Part shown: in pieces, positions 20,064-29,570 of the stretch
How the letters are laid out: each line of letters begins with the position of its first letter
Position numbering within the stretch: the first letter of the stretch is position 1
Made by a program: the position numbers and the translations under genes
Notes under the pieces: generated by a model
Told to the model about the DNA's origin: nothing
Seen by the model: the letters and a program-made list of their open reading frames with translations, nothing else
Database searches by the model: none
Assembly: GCA_016219375.1 (NCBI GenBank)
Contig: JACRNC010000003.1
Coordinates: forward strand, 124,001 to 188,000
Length of the DNA stretch: 64,000 bases
Reading direction: 5' to 3'
Source of the DNA: Burkholderiales bacterium
Lineage (GTDB): Bacteria; Pseudomonadota; Gammaproteobacteria; Burkholderiales; Burkholderiaceae_C

Positions 20064-22286
20064 TCAGCCGGCGCGGCTCGGGGGCACCCGCGTGGGCCGG
20101 TTGCCACGGCGCAGTGCGACGGCCAGCGCTCGTGAGGCCGCCTGCACGGCGCGCAGCTCGGCCCGCGGGCGGGTGGGCGCGCCGGCAGCGGCATAGCGCT
20201 GTGCGTCCAGGGCCTGCAGCGCCCGGGCCAGCGGTTGGGCGGCCTCGCCGTGCCGGTGGAGGAGCTCGGCCGCGGCGGTCAGCGGCGGCCAGTGCGCGGG
20301 CCAGTGGCCGCCGGCGCGCACGATGCGGCGGCGGGCGCGCTCCAGCCCGGTCAGCCAGGGGTCGTGCGGTGTGCGGCTCCACCATGCCCAGCCCAGGCCC
20401 AGGAGGCTGGTTGCGGCCAGCAGGCCGGCCACGGCATAGCCCAGGTGCACCCAGTCGGGCGAGCGCACGCCCAGCTTCTCCAGCAGGTTGAACTGCGTGC
20501 CGCGCGAGTAGTTGAGCACCCACTGGTTCCAGCGATTGTTGACCGCCTCCCAGTAGCTGCGCAGCTGCCCCACCCAGCCCGGGTTGACGGCGTCCAGCAC
20601 GCCGGCGACGAAGCCCGGCGCCGGGCGCAGGCTGCGGCTGCGCTCCACGCGCTCGGGCGCGACCGCGGCGGTGGGGTCGGCGCGCTGCCAGCCGATGCCG
20701 GGCTGCCAGTACTCGGCCCAGGCGTGGGCGTCGCGGTTGCGCACGATCCAGGTGTCGTCCACCGGGTTGCGCTCCGCACCCTGGTAGCCGGTGACCACGC
20801 GCGCAGGCACGCCCATCGCCCGCATGGCGACGACGAAGGCGGCGGCGTAGTGCTCGCAAAAGCCCGCCCGGCGCTGCAGCCAGAACTCATCGAGCGTGTC
20901 GCCCCCGTAGCTGCCGGGCGACAGGGTGTAGACGAAGGGCTGGGTGCGCACGTGGCGCAGCACGGCGGCGGCCAGCGCATCGGCATCGCGGCGGGTCAGG
21001 CCCAGCTCGCGCTTGAGCTGCTCGGCCCAGGCGCGCACGCCGGGGTGGGCGCCGTCGGGCAGGGCCAGCAGCTCGCCGCCGGGGGCGCCTGCGTCGCTGG
21101 TCGGGCCGTGGCGGAAGTCGGTCCAGGCGCGGGCCTGGATGCGCAGGCGCTCGGCCACCGGCTGGTCCATCTGCCACCACAGGCTGCGCGCGGCCAGGCC
21201 GCTGGGCAGCGCGGCATGCTGGCCGCCGGGGCCGCCGTCGATGCGGCTGACCTGCAGCGTGGCCTCCAGCAGGGGCAGGGTGTTGAGCCGCGTGGGCTCC
21301 AGCGTCAGCTCATAGCGCAGGCCGGGGCCGATGCCTCGGGCGTTGCTGTCCTGCTGGGTCTGCACGGCCTGCTGCCAGGGGCTGGCGGCCTGCCATTGGC
21401 GGCCGTCGTAGCGGCTGAGCACGGGGCCGCGGAAGTACATCGCCTGCGGGGGCGGCGGGCCGTCGGGGAAGCGCAGCCGCATGGCGATGCTGTCGTCCAG
21501 GGCCAGCTCGGCCACATCGCCCAGCTGCATGCGGCCCGACAGCCCGGTGGTGCCCAGCCCGTCGTCCGGCCGGCCCCACAGCGGGCCGACGCGCGGGAAG
21601 AGCACGAACAGCACCACCATGATCGGCAGCGCCACGGCCGCCGCCCGCCCGGCGATGCCCGCGGCCAGCCGCAGCGGCGGGCGGCCCACCGGCAGATGCG
21701 CCAGCACCAGCGCCGTCAGCAGCCCCCACACCGCCAGCCCCATGCCCAGCGCCGTGAGCAGCGACTGCGAGTAGAGGAACTGCGTCAGGATCAGGAAGAA
21801 GCCCAGGAAGAAGACGACGAAGGCATCTCGCCGTGCGCGCAGCTCCAGGGTCTTGAGCGCCGTGAGCGCCACGATCAGCGTGATGCCCGGGCCCTGGCCC
21901 AGCACCGTGCGGTGGGTCAGCAGCGTCAGGCCCACGGCAGCGCCCAGCAGCAGGGCCAGCAGCAGCCGGCCGGGCAGCGGCGCCTGTCGCCAGGCCAGCA
22001 GCCCGCGCCACAGCAGCGCACCGGCGGCAAAAGCGCTGCACCACAGCGGCAGGCGCGTGACGTGCGGCGCCAGCGTGAAGGCGATCACCGCCAGCAGGAA
22101 GAGCGTGTCGCGCGCATCGCGGCCGATGTCGCGCAGCGCGGGCCAGGGCGCGCGCCAGGCCGGACGGGCAGTTGCGGCGGCTACCGGGCGATCTGCTGGA
22201 CGATCAGCCGGGCGATCGGTCGAGCCATCTGCCGGGCGCCCCGGCGCGGAGCCGCCGGCAGCCCGGCGCGGGCGGGTGGGGCTCAT
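20064..22286 (-). CDS. TgpA-type transglutaminase-like membrane protein (DUF3488/DUF4129-like)
   Basis: 740 residues. After an N-terminal repeat-rich leader (STDRPADRPADRP) come about six membrane helices, a large periplasmic loop with a transglutaminase fold and a seventh helix near residue 630. The catalytic triad is visible as Cys in AGFCEHYAAAF (about 476), His in RDAHAWAEYW and Asp in RADPTAAV. The C-terminal cytoplasmic tail is helical. TgpA of Pseudomonas is the family reference and is essential there, though the substrate is not settled. Its ATG overlaps the stop of the DUF58 gene (ATGA), so the two are translationally coupled; MoxR precedes them. Confidence 0.92.
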   Translation of the reverse strand: MSPTRPRRAAGGSAPGRPADGSTDRPADRPADRPVAAATARPAWRAPWPALRDIGRDARDTLFLLAVIAFTLAPHVTRLPLWCSAFAAGALLWRGLLAWRQAPLPGRLLLALLLGAAVGLTLLTHRTVLGQGPGITLIVALTALKTLELRARRDAFVVFFLGFFLILTQFLYSQSLLTALGMGLAVWGLLTALVLAHLPVGRPPLRLAAGIAGRAAAVALPIMVVLFVLFPRVGPLWGRPDDGLGTTGLSGRMQLGDVAELALDDSIAMRLRFPDGPPPPQAMYFRGPVLSRYDGRQWQAASPWQQAVQTQQDSNARGIGPGLRYELTLEPTRLNTLPLLEATLQVSRIDGGPGGQHAALPSGLAARSLWWQMDQPVAERLRIQARAWTDFRHGPTSDAGAPGGELLALPDGAHPGVRAWAEQLKRELGLTRRDADALAAAVLRHVRTQPFVYTLSPGSYGGDTLDEFWLQRRAGFCEHYAAAFVVAMRAMGVPARVVTGYQGAERNPVDDTWIVRNRDAHAWAEYWQPGIGWQRADPTAAVAPERVERSRSLRPAPGFVAGVLDAVNPGWVGQLRSYWEAVNNRWNQWVLNYSRGTQFNLLEKLGVRSPDWVHLGYAVAGLLAATSLLGLGWAWWSRTPHDPWLTGLERARRRIVRAGGHWPAHWPPLTAAAELLHRHGEAAQPLARALQALDAQRYAAAGAPTRPRAELRAVQAASRALAVALRRGNRPTRVPPSRAG

Positions 22287-23374
22287 GTGCCGCTCCACAG
22301 GGCCAGCGTCTGCAGGGCGTGGGCGCGGTGCGCCTCGCCGCTGGCCGGCGGCAGCTCGGCCCCGGGCAGCCGCAGCCCCCAGGCGGCGCCGGCCTGGTCG
22401 GCGGCCACCGCCCAGGCGGCCAGGCGGGACAGCCGGGCCTCGGTGGCCAGGCCGGCGGTGGCCTGCCAGTCCAGCCACAGCTCGCGCCGGCTGCGTGCCT
22501 CGCGGTCACGGCTGACCAGCGCGCCGGTGGTCTCGAAGGTGCGCGAGGACTTCTTCCACGCCACCTGGCGCAGCGGATCGCCGCGGCGGTAGTCGCGCAC
22601 GCCCTCGAAGTCGTCGGCCGCCCCGACCACGCCGGCCCGCCCGCCGCCGTCGCGGCTGGCCTCGCGCAGCGGCGGGGCCGGGTGCTCCAGCGCCGGGTAG
22701 ACCAGCGCCTCGCCGGCCGGCCGCCACACCGCCCAGGCGCGGAAGAGGCCGAACGGAAAACGCGTGGACACCTCGATGGTCGGCACCTGCAGCCGCCCGC
22801 GTTGCTCGGTCAGCAGCGACAGGTGCACCACCGTCTGGCCGCCGGCCGGGACGTCGCACCAGGTCTCTTCGTCCTGGCGGTGCAGCCGGTGACGCAGCCG
22901 CAGGCCCACGCCGTGGCGCGCGCGGGCGTCGGGGTTGTCCACCACCGCCTCCAGCATCAGCGCCTGTCCGGCATGCACCGGCCGCGGCGGGCGCAGGTGC
23001 AGCGCCAGGCCGCGCAGGTTGCGGTGCGTCATGTGCATGGAGACACCCGCGCAGCCCAGCAGCAGGAAGGTCAGCAGATGGCCCAGGTTGAGCTGGTAGT
23101 TGATGGAAGCCAGCAGCAGCACCAGCAGCGTCAGGCCGAAGACCCAGCCGGCCCGGGTGGGCAGGATGTAGACGTTGGCATGCGTGAGCGGCGTGCGCTC
23201 GCGGCGGGGGTGGCGGCGGTCCCAGTACGCGGCCCACCGGCGCTGCCAGGCGGCGCGCAGGCTGCCGGGCGGCTGGTCCGCTGATGCGGTGCGTGCGGTG
23301 TGCTCGACGCCCGCGCGTGCGGTGTGCTTGACGGCCGCGCGTGCGGCCGGGGCAGAGGTGATCGGCCGGGCCAT
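22283..23374 (-). CDS. DUF58 domain protein
   Basis: 363 residues. After a low-complexity leader with two 24-nt repeats come two membrane helices (VFGLTLLVLLLASINYQLNL and a following one) and a soluble domain with the DUF58 core EGVRDYRRGDPLRQVAWKKS, a partly von Willebrand A-like fold. DUF58 proteins pair with MoxR ATPases. Start ATG 23374 is 17 bp after the moxR stop. The track's start at 23521 overlaps moxR and is rejected. Role is probably assembly or activation of an envelope complex with MoxR and the transglutaminase. Confidence 0.9.
   Translation of the reverse strand: MARPITSAPAARAAVKHTARAGVEHTARTASADQPPGSLRAAWQRRWAAYWDRRHPRRERTPLTHANVYILPTRAGWVFGLTLLVLLLASINYQLNLGHLLTFLLLGCAGVSMHMTHRNLRGLALHLRPPRPVHAGQALMLEAVVDNPDARARHGVGLRLRHRLHRQDEETWCDVPAGGQTVVHLSLLTEQRGRLQVPTIEVSTRFPFGLFRAWAVWRPAGEALVYPALEHPAPPLREASRDGGGRAGVVGAADDFEGVRDYRRGDPLRQVAWKKSSRTFETTGALVSRDREARSRRELWLDWQATAGLATEARLSRLAAWAVAADQAGAAWGLRLPGAELPPASGEAHRAHALQTLALWSGT
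23291..23350. repeat. In-frame 24-nt direct repeat in the DUF58 leader
   Basis: Two near-identical 24-nt units beginning GCGTGCGGTGTGCT and a partial third encode an HTARA-type repeat near the N terminus, outside the conserved domain. Confidence 0.75.
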
Positions 23375-23390
23375 CGCGGGCCTTGCCTGC

Positions 23391-24329
<939 letters not shown>

Positions 24330-24425
24330 GACAGCTACCTTATCAGGGCGCCAGCCACCGCGTGGTCGTTGTCTATGTTTGGCCTGAGCCGCCTGAGCCG
24401 TCATCTTCCGTTTGGCCGCAAGCCT

Positions 24426-25373
24426 ATGGGCCCGACCGCCTACTACACCCATCCCGAGTGCCTGGAGCACGACATGGGCGAGGGGCACCCTGAATGCCCC
24501 GAGCGGCTGATCGCCATCGAGCGCCGCATCAAGGACAGCCCGCTGGCCGCCCACCTGCGGCGCCATGAGTCGCCCGAAGTCGATCTGGCCGACGTGGCGC
24601 GCGCGCACGAGCAGGGCTATGTGGCCAACCTGCGCGACTTCATGCAGCAGATCATGGCCAGCGGCAAGACCCGCGCCATCGAGCCCGACACCTGGGTCTG
24701 CCCCGGCAGCTGGCAGGCCGCCTTGCGCGCTGCCGGTGCCGCGGTGGCCGCTACCGATGCGGTGCTCGACGGCCAGGCCGGCAATGCCTTCTGCGCCGTG
24801 CGCCCGCCGGGCCACCATGCCACGCGGCGCGAGGCGATGGGCTTTTGCTTCTTCAACAACGTGGCCGTGGCCGCCCGTCATGCGTTGGACGTGCGGGGCT
24901 TGAAGCGCGTGGCCGTGGTCGACTTCGACCTGCACCACGGCAACGGCACCGAGGACATCCTGGCCGGCGACGACCGCGTGCTGATGGTCGGCCTCTTCGA
25001 GGAAGGCGCCTATCCCTTCACCGGCGCGCCGCCGATGGCCGACAACATGCTCAACCTGCCGGTGCCGCCGCGCACGCCGCCGGCGGAGATCCGCGACATG
25101 ATCCAGGCCCAGTGGCTGCCGCGGCTCAACGCCTTCAAGCCGCAGATGATCTTCATCTCTGCCGGCTTCGATGCCCACCGCGAGGATCCGCTGGGCGGCC
25201 TGGGCTTCTCCGAGGACGACTACGAATGGATCACCCGGCGCATCGTCGAGGTGGCCATGCGGCACTGCCACGGCCGCGTCGTCTCCTGCCTGGAGGGCGG
25301 CTACAATCTCAGCGCACTGGCGCGCAGCGTGGAGTCGCACCTCAAGGTGCTGTGCGAGGCCAGCGGCAAGTGA
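24426..25373 (+). CDS. Histone deacetylase family protein (acetoin utilization/acetylpolyamine deacetylase-like)
   Basis: About 315 residues of the zinc-dependent class II-like deacetylase fold. Visible active-site segments are RPPGHHATRREAMGFCFFNN (tandem His), VVDFDLHHGNGTEDI (Asp and His zinc ligands), ISAGFDAHREDPLGGL (second Asp) and CLEGGYNLSAL. Bacterial members deacetylate polyamines or proteins; the substrate is unknown here. ATG 24426 (MGPTAYYTHPECLEHDMGEG) matches the usual N terminus; ATG 24375 would add 17 residues and cannot be excluded. The moxR operon is divergent. Confidence 0.9.
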   Translation: MGPTAYYTHPECLEHDMGEGHPECPERLIAIERRIKDSPLAAHLRRHESPEVDLADVARAHEQGYVANLRDFMQQIMASGKTRAIEPDTWVCPGSWQAALRAAGAAVAATDAVLDGQAGNAFCAVRPPGHHATRREAMGFCFFNNVAVAARHALDVRGLKRVAVVDFDLHHGNGTEDILAGDDRVLMVGLFEEGAYPFTGAPPMADNMLNLPVPPRTPPAEIRDMIQAQWLPRLNAFKPQMIFISAGFDAHREDPLGGLGFSEDDYEWITRRIVEVAMRHCHGRVVSCLEGGYNLSALARSVESHLKVLCEASGK

Positions 25374-25427
25374 GGGCGCAGGGCAGGCCGCCCTCGGCTG
25401 CGCGCTGAAGGGGGCTGCGGGTGCATG

Positions 25428-25459
25428 ACGGGTCGGCTGCGGTCGGCCCGTTTTCGTTT
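25428..25459 (+). terminator. Likely terminator of the deacetylase gene
   Basis: ACGGGTCGGC and GTCGGCCCGT form a 10-bp stem with two G-U pairs and a 4-nt loop, followed by TTTCGTTT. It lies 55 bp after the stop codon. Confidence 0.6.
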
Positions 25460-25649
25460 GCGGCTCCGCTCCGTGTTCATGCCGCCACGCGTGGCGAGCG
25501 TGGCGGGCGGCGCACCGGACAGCCGGGCCGTCCCCGCCACAATCGCAGGCCCTTGTTGGCCCTTGGTGGCCCGATACCCCGGCCATGTCCGGGCCCCGTC
25601 TGCCCGCGCAGGTTGCAGGGCTCGCGCCGCTCACCGCCATCCCGTCCGC

Positions 25650-26993
25650 ATGAACCCCCGCACTCCCACGCCGCAAGACCTTTCGGACTTCCTGGACCGC
25701 CTGCTGTCGCGCAATTCGCTGATCGAGCTGGGCGTGCTGCTGCTGTGCCTGCTGCTGGCCGCGGGCCTGGCGCGGCTGCTGCAGCGCCGCGCGCCGGATG
25801 CGGTGGACGCGCCGGCCACGGGCATGGCCAGCCTGTGGCGCACGCATCGCCTGATCGACGGCTGGGTGTGGCCGCTGCTGGCCCTGCTGCTGGCGCTGGG
25901 TGCGCGCGAGGTGCTGGCGGCCTACCTGCCGGTGGCCGTCTTCCGCGTCGCGGTGCCGGTGCTGGTGTCGCTGGTCATCATCCGCTTCTCGGTGCGCGTG
26001 CTGCGCGTGAGCTTCCCCAGCTCGCAGGGCGTGCGCCACGTGGAGCGCACGCTGTCGTGGCTGGTGTGGCTGGGCGTGGTGCTGTGGATGACCGGCCTGC
26101 TGCCCATCCTGCAGGACGAGATGTCGGCCGTGACGATGAAGGTGGGCAGCACCACGCTGTCGCTGCGCAACGTGGTCGAGGGCGCGCTGGCAGTCGTCAC
26201 GGTGATGGTCGTGGTGCTGTGGCTGTCGGCCGCGGTGGAGGCCCAGCTCATCAAGGGCGCACGCGGCAGCCGCGAGCTGTCGGTGCGCAAGATCGTCAGC
26301 AACGCGGTGCGCGCGCTGATGGTGCTGATCGGCCTGATCGTGGCGCTGTCGCTGGCGGGGATCGACCTGACCGCGCTGTCGGTGCTGGGCGGCGCCATCG
26401 GCGTGGGCCTGGGCTTCGGCCTGCAGAAGATCGCGGCCAACTACGTCAGCGGCTTCGTCGTGCTGGCCGAGCAGTCGCTGCGCATCGGTGACCTGGTGCG
26501 CGTGGACAACTTCGAGGGCCACATCACCGACATCAACACCCGCTACACCGTGATCCGCTCCGGCTCCGGCCGCGAGTCCATCGTGCCCAACGAGATGCTG
26601 ATCACGCAGCGGGTGGAAAACGCCTCCCTGGCCGACCCGCATGTCATGCTGACCTCGGTGGTGCAGGTGGCCTACGGCACCGACATCCCGGCCCTGCAGC
26701 CGCTGCTGGCCGCGGCCATCGCCGCCGTGCCGCGCGTGATCGCCCAGCCCGCGCCGCTGGTGGCGCTGACCGCCTTTGCCGCCGACGGGCTGGAGCTGAC
26801 CATCAACTACTGGATCGACGACCCGCAGCGCGGCCAGCTCAGCGTGCGCTCCGAGGTCAACCTCGCCATCCTGCGCACGCTGGATGAGCTGGGCATCGAG
26901 ATCCCGTATCCGCAGCGGGTGGTGCGGGGGGTGGGCGGCGACGCGGTTGCGATGGAGGTTCGTGGAGCTCAGGCGGCACAGCCAGGCGCTTGA
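25650..26993 (+). CDS. Mechanosensitive ion channel, MscS family
   Basis: 447 residues with about five to six membrane helices and an MscS core. The pore-lining helix is in LGGAIGVGLGFGLQKIAANY, followed by VSGFVVLAEQSLRIGDLVRV and the beta-domain DINTRYTVIRSGSGRESIVP. The C-terminal alpha/beta domain follows (AILRTLDELGIEIPYPQRVV). It opens under membrane tension and releases solutes on osmotic downshock. ATG 25650 (MNPRTPTPQDLSDFLDRLLS) places the first helix after about 25 residues; the longer frame start at 25425 is not needed. The stop lies 47 bp from the first palindromic element. Confidence 0.92.
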   Translation: MNPRTPTPQDLSDFLDRLLSRNSLIELGVLLLCLLLAAGLARLLQRRAPDAVDAPATGMASLWRTHRLIDGWVWPLLALLLALGAREVLAAYLPVAVFRVAVPVLVSLVIIRFSVRVLRVSFPSSQGVRHVERTLSWLVWLGVVLWMTGLLPILQDEMSAVTMKVGSTTLSLRNVVEGALAVVTVMVVVLWLSAAVEAQLIKGARGSRELSVRKIVSNAVRALMVLIGLIVALSLAGIDLTALSVLGGAIGVGLGFGLQKIAANYVSGFVVLAEQSLRIGDLVRVDNFEGHITDINTRYTVIRSGSGRESIVPNEMLITQRVENASLADPHVMLTSVVQVAYGTDIPALQPLLAAAIAAVPRVIAQPAPLVALTAFAADGLELTINYWIDDPQRGQLSVRSEVNLAILRTLDELGIEIPYPQRVVRGVGGDAVAMEVRGAQAAQPGA

Positions 26994-27039
26994 CGTTTGG
27001 TCTGGTTGCGCGGTTTGGCTTGCAGCGGTCGGCGCAAAA

Positions 27040-27278
27040 CAAAGCCCCGGGCGGGCCGCCGCTGGCGCTTCGACGGCTCGCCCTCGCTGCGCGAGGGTGC
27101 CCGCCATGCTCGGCAAGCGGCCGGCGCCTCAGAACTCGCTACGCGCCCGCCTGCGGCGTGCGCTGCGCTCGCACATCCGCGGCGAGTCAGTTCAACGAAG
27201 GCGCTGCGCGCCCCGGCCGCTTGCCTGCGCGTGGCGGCTTCGCCGAGGCGCGCCATCGGCGGCCCGCCCGGGGCTTTG
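27040..27278. repeat. Palindromic ~239-bp structured element, copy A
   Basis: Terminal arms 27040-27068 and 27250-27278 are complementary at 28 of 29 positions (outer arm starts CAAAGCCCCGGGCGGG). An inner 13-bp stem pairs GGCAAGCGGCCGG (27112-27124) with CCGGCCGCTTGCC (27213-27225), and small hairpins such as CCCTCGCTGCGCGAGGG lie between. No credible protein is encoded. Copy B lies 186 bp away in inverse orientation. Arms differ in sequence from copy B but remain self-complementary, so the structure rather than the sequence is conserved. A non-autonomous mobile element or a structured RNA/DNA are the main options. Confidence 0.85.
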
Positions 27279-27464
27279 AGACAGCGGGTGGTGGGCGAGC
27301 CTTGGGAAAATGAACGGCCGTCTCGGGCTCCAGTCGAGCCGCTGAGCCGCTTATCCCGGCGCGGCACCCTTCCAGATCCAGCGTACCGTGCGCACCGTGC
27401 GCAACGCGGCCGAGCGAAGCAAAGGCCCAAGAGAGCCGATGCAGTCCTCACACGGTGGACGCGC

Positions 27465-27703
27465 GCAAAGGCGGGGGCGGCAGCCCGCTGGCGCGCCTCG
27501 GCGACGCCGCCACGCGCAGGCAAGGAGCCGGGGCGCGTAGCGCCTTCGTTGAACTGACTCGTGGCGGATGTCCGAACGCAGCGAACGCGAAGCGTGAGCG
27601 CAGTGAGTTGTGCCACGCCGGCTCCTTGCCGAGCATGGCGGGCACCCTCGCGCAGCGAGGGCGAGCCGTTGAAGCGCCAGCGGGCTGCCGCCCCCGCCTT
27701 TGC
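27465..27703. repeat. Palindromic ~239-bp structured element, copy B (inverted relative to A)
   Basis: Terminal arms 27465-27494 and 27674-27703 are perfectly complementary over 30 bp (outer arm starts GCAAAGGCGGGGGCGG). The inner stem pairs GGCAAGGAGCCGG (27519-27531) with CCGGCTCCTTGCC (27618-27630). The reverse complement aligns with copy A through long identical stretches (for example TCAGTTCAACGAAGGCGCT). Differences between copies in the stems are matched on both sides. No obvious target site duplication flanks either copy and no transposase is nearby. Confidence 0.85.
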
Positions 27704-27725
27704 CTCCCGGCAGTACCGACAGCGC

Positions 27726-27763
27726 GATATGTGGCAGAGATGCCCGGCAACGCTCCACATATC
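27726..27763. repeat. 9-bp inverted repeat with 20-nt loop upstream of the GlcG-like gene
   Basis: GATATGTGG and CCACATATC are perfect inverse complements. The site is more AT-rich than its surroundings and could be an operator or a hairpin; no T-run follows. Confidence 0.5.
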
Positions 27764-27854
27764 CCGCAATCGAATGTCGGTTGCCTGCGAGCCGTTTCCT
27801 AGGCACCCCCCTTGCCCTTGCGCGGCTCATCCACCACCCCGAGAGAGCCCGTTC

Positions 27855-28340
27855 ATGACCACCTTGCCGCTCATCGACCGCCACGCCGCCGAGACCGCCG
27901 TGGCCCTGGCCTTGCCGATGCTGGACCAGTCGCGACAGGTCAAGGCGGTGGGCGAGAGCGGCTTCCTGCACATCGTCGTCATGGACCCGGCCCGCGCGCC
28001 GGGCAGCTGTGCGTTCGAGGAAGCCATCCTGTACGAGTACAGCGTCGGTGACCGCAGCAAGTGGGATGCGGACTACGCCGGCTTCGCCCGCGCCAAGGCC
28101 GAGGTGTCCTGGCGCAGCGGCCTGGACAGCCATGTGGTGCAGACGCTCCAGCCCCACCGCCTGAACGCCGGTGCCACGCTGCTGTGGGGCAGCGTGTGCC
28201 TGGACGGCATCGTCGTCGGCGTCAGCGGCGCCAACGCCTGGTATGACGAGGCCTTTGCCGGGGCCATCGCCCTGCTCATCCGCGCCGAGGCCAAGGCGCG
28301 TTGGGAGCAGGCGCGGGCCAAGGGGCTGTTCCTGGCCTGA
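27855..28340 (+). CDS. GlcG/HbpS-like small protein (tentative)
   Basis: 161 residues, soluble. The second half (VCLDGIVVGVSGANAWYDEA followed by FAGAIALLIRAEAKARW) resembles the GlcG/HbpS fold signature 'dGevvGaiGvSGa...DE.cA.a', and KAEVSWRSG recalls the family's K-A-x-t/s region; the N-terminal 'VVDAGG' element is replaced by VVMDPARAPGS. GlcG/HbpS members bind haem or small ligands, with poorly known functions. The ATG at 27855 lies in a region with AGAGAGCCC upstream; the track frame from 27561 runs through copy B and is rejected. It precedes tssA by 159 bp on the same strand and may be an accessory of that locus or unrelated. Confidence 0.7.
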   Translation: MTTLPLIDRHAAETAVALALPMLDQSRQVKAVGESGFLHIVVMDPARAPGSCAFEEAILYEYSVGDRSKWDADYAGFARAKAEVSWRSGLDSHVVQTLQPHRLNAGATLLWGSVCLDGIVVGVSGANAWYDEAFAGAIALLIRAEAKARWEQARAKGLFLA

Positions 28341-28499
28341 CCCCGCAGCGGGCGGCGCGCCAGGCCCTGCCGCCCATTCCCGGCCTGTGAGCCGAGTGCT
28401 CGTCCTCCTATAGTCACAAGCTTTGCCGTGCGCCCGTCGGGTGCCACCGCGGCCGGCCGGCGTTGCCGGGCCGCTGACCAAGACAAGAGGGAGGACTGC

Positions 28500-29570
28500 A
28501 TGACCGAATGGACCGCGCTGCTGGCGCCCGTGTCCGAGCACGACCCGGCGGGGGAGGACCTGTCCTTCTCGCTGGAGTTCGACCAGATCGCCGAGCTGCG
28601 GCGCGCCGACGACCCCAGCCTGAGCCAGGGCGAGTGGGTGGCGGCGCTCAAGGTGGCCGACTGGCCCGGCGTCGCCCAGGCCTGCGAGCGCCTGCTGCGC
28701 AAGCGCAGCAAGGACCTGCGCCTGGCCATGTGGCTGACCGAAGCCTGGGCCTGGCTGCACGGCGCGGCCGGCCTGGCCGATGGCCTGCAACTGACCCACG
28801 GCCTGTGCGCGCGCTACTGGGCCGATGTGCACCCGCGCATCGAAGACGGCGACGCCGACCAGCGCGTGGGCAACTTGAGCGGCCTGCTGCAGCGGCTGGT
28901 GGAGTGGAGCACCGCTGTGCCGGTCATCGCCGGCACGCAGCTGAGCCTGCAGGCCTGGCGCGCCGCGCGTGCGCTGCAGGCCCGTATCGATAGGGGTGAA
29001 GCCGAGCCGCCTGCTGCGGATGGCGACGCCCCGCTGACCCTGCCGGCGCTGGACGCCCGGCTGCGCAACGTGTCGCCCGCGCAGTGGCAAGCCGCCGTGG
29101 CCGACCTGGAGCGCGCCCGGGCCGCGCTGGCCGAGCTGCAGCAGGTGGTCGATGGCCACCTGGGTGCCGAGGGCCCGGGCTTCGTGCAGGCGCGCGAGGC
29201 GCTGGAGCAGGCCGCCGTCGAATGGCAACGTCTGCTGCGCGACGCCGGCGTGCTGGCCGGCCCGGCGACAACCGACGACGCAGGCTCGTCGCCGGCCGAC
29301 GAGGGCGGTGCTGCATCGACGGCTGTGCAGCCCGCCAGCCCGATCGCGCGCGGCCCCATCGCCTCCCGTGCCCAGGCCCTGCAGCAGTTGCGCGAAGTCG
29401 CCGACTACTTCCGCCGCACCGAGCCGCACAGCCCCGTGGCCTACCTGGCCGACAAGGCGGTTCAGTGGGGCAACATGCCGCTGCACGAATGGCTGCGCGT
29501 CGTCCTCAAGGACCCGGGCGCCCTGGCCCATGTGGAAGAGCTGCTGGGCCTGCCGCGGCAAGGTGGCTGA
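28500..29570 (+). CDS. tssA: Type VI secretion protein TssA (ImpA family)
   Basis: 356 residues. The N-terminal ImpA_N domain is clear (LLAPVSEHDPAGEDLSFSLE to LRLAMWLTEAWAWLHG); a middle helical region and a C-terminal helical segment (QALQQLREVADYFRRTEPHS, PVAYLADKAVQWGNMPLHEW) match TssA proteins. TssA caps and primes assembly of the sheath and tube with the baseplate. GAGGGAGGA lies just upstream of the ATG. It is on the plus strand, convergent with the tssM-containing operon, whose end lies 147 bp away. The rest of the core T6SS genes are not in the window. Confidence 0.93.
   Translation: MTEWTALLAPVSEHDPAGEDLSFSLEFDQIAELRRADDPSLSQGEWVAALKVADWPGVAQACERLLRKRSKDLRLAMWLTEAWAWLHGAAGLADGLQLTHGLCARYWADVHPRIEDGDADQRVGNLSGLLQRLVEWSTAVPVIAGTQLSLQAWRAARALQARIDRGEAEPPAADGDAPLTLPALDARLRNVSPAQWQAAVADLERARAALAELQQVVDGHLGAEGPGFVQAREALEQAAVEWQRLLRDAGVLAGPATTDDAGSSPADEGGAASTAVQPASPIARGPIASRAQALQQLREVADYFRRTEPHSPVAYLADKAVQWGNMPLHEWLRVVLKDPGALAHVEELLGLPRQGG

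Larger units (their letters stand above)
26994..27854. other. 861-bp intergenic region between MscS and the GlcG-like gene
   Basis: The only gene-free stretch over 300 bp in the window. It holds the two palindromic elements, a spacer of about 186 bp without recognisable features apart from a short CACCGTGCG direct repeat near 27390, and an inverted repeat GATATGTGG (27726-27734) / CCACATATC (27755-27763) about 90 bp before the next start codon. ORFs listed across it are shadows. Confidence 0.85.

Noticed and set aside
24330-27116. Upstream extension of the moxR frame to 1241 residues
   Set aside because: The extension is antisense to the HDAC-like and MscS genes and has shadow composition; the MoxR domain starts at MSTPLHSQ.
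27040-27703. Insertion sequence with transposase
   Set aside because: Terminal inverted repeats are present, but no frame encodes a transposase and no target duplication is evident.
27351-29561. 736-residue minus-strand ORF through copy B, the GlcG-like gene and tssA
   Set aside because: Shadow of plus-strand genes joined to the non-coding repeats; no domain seen.
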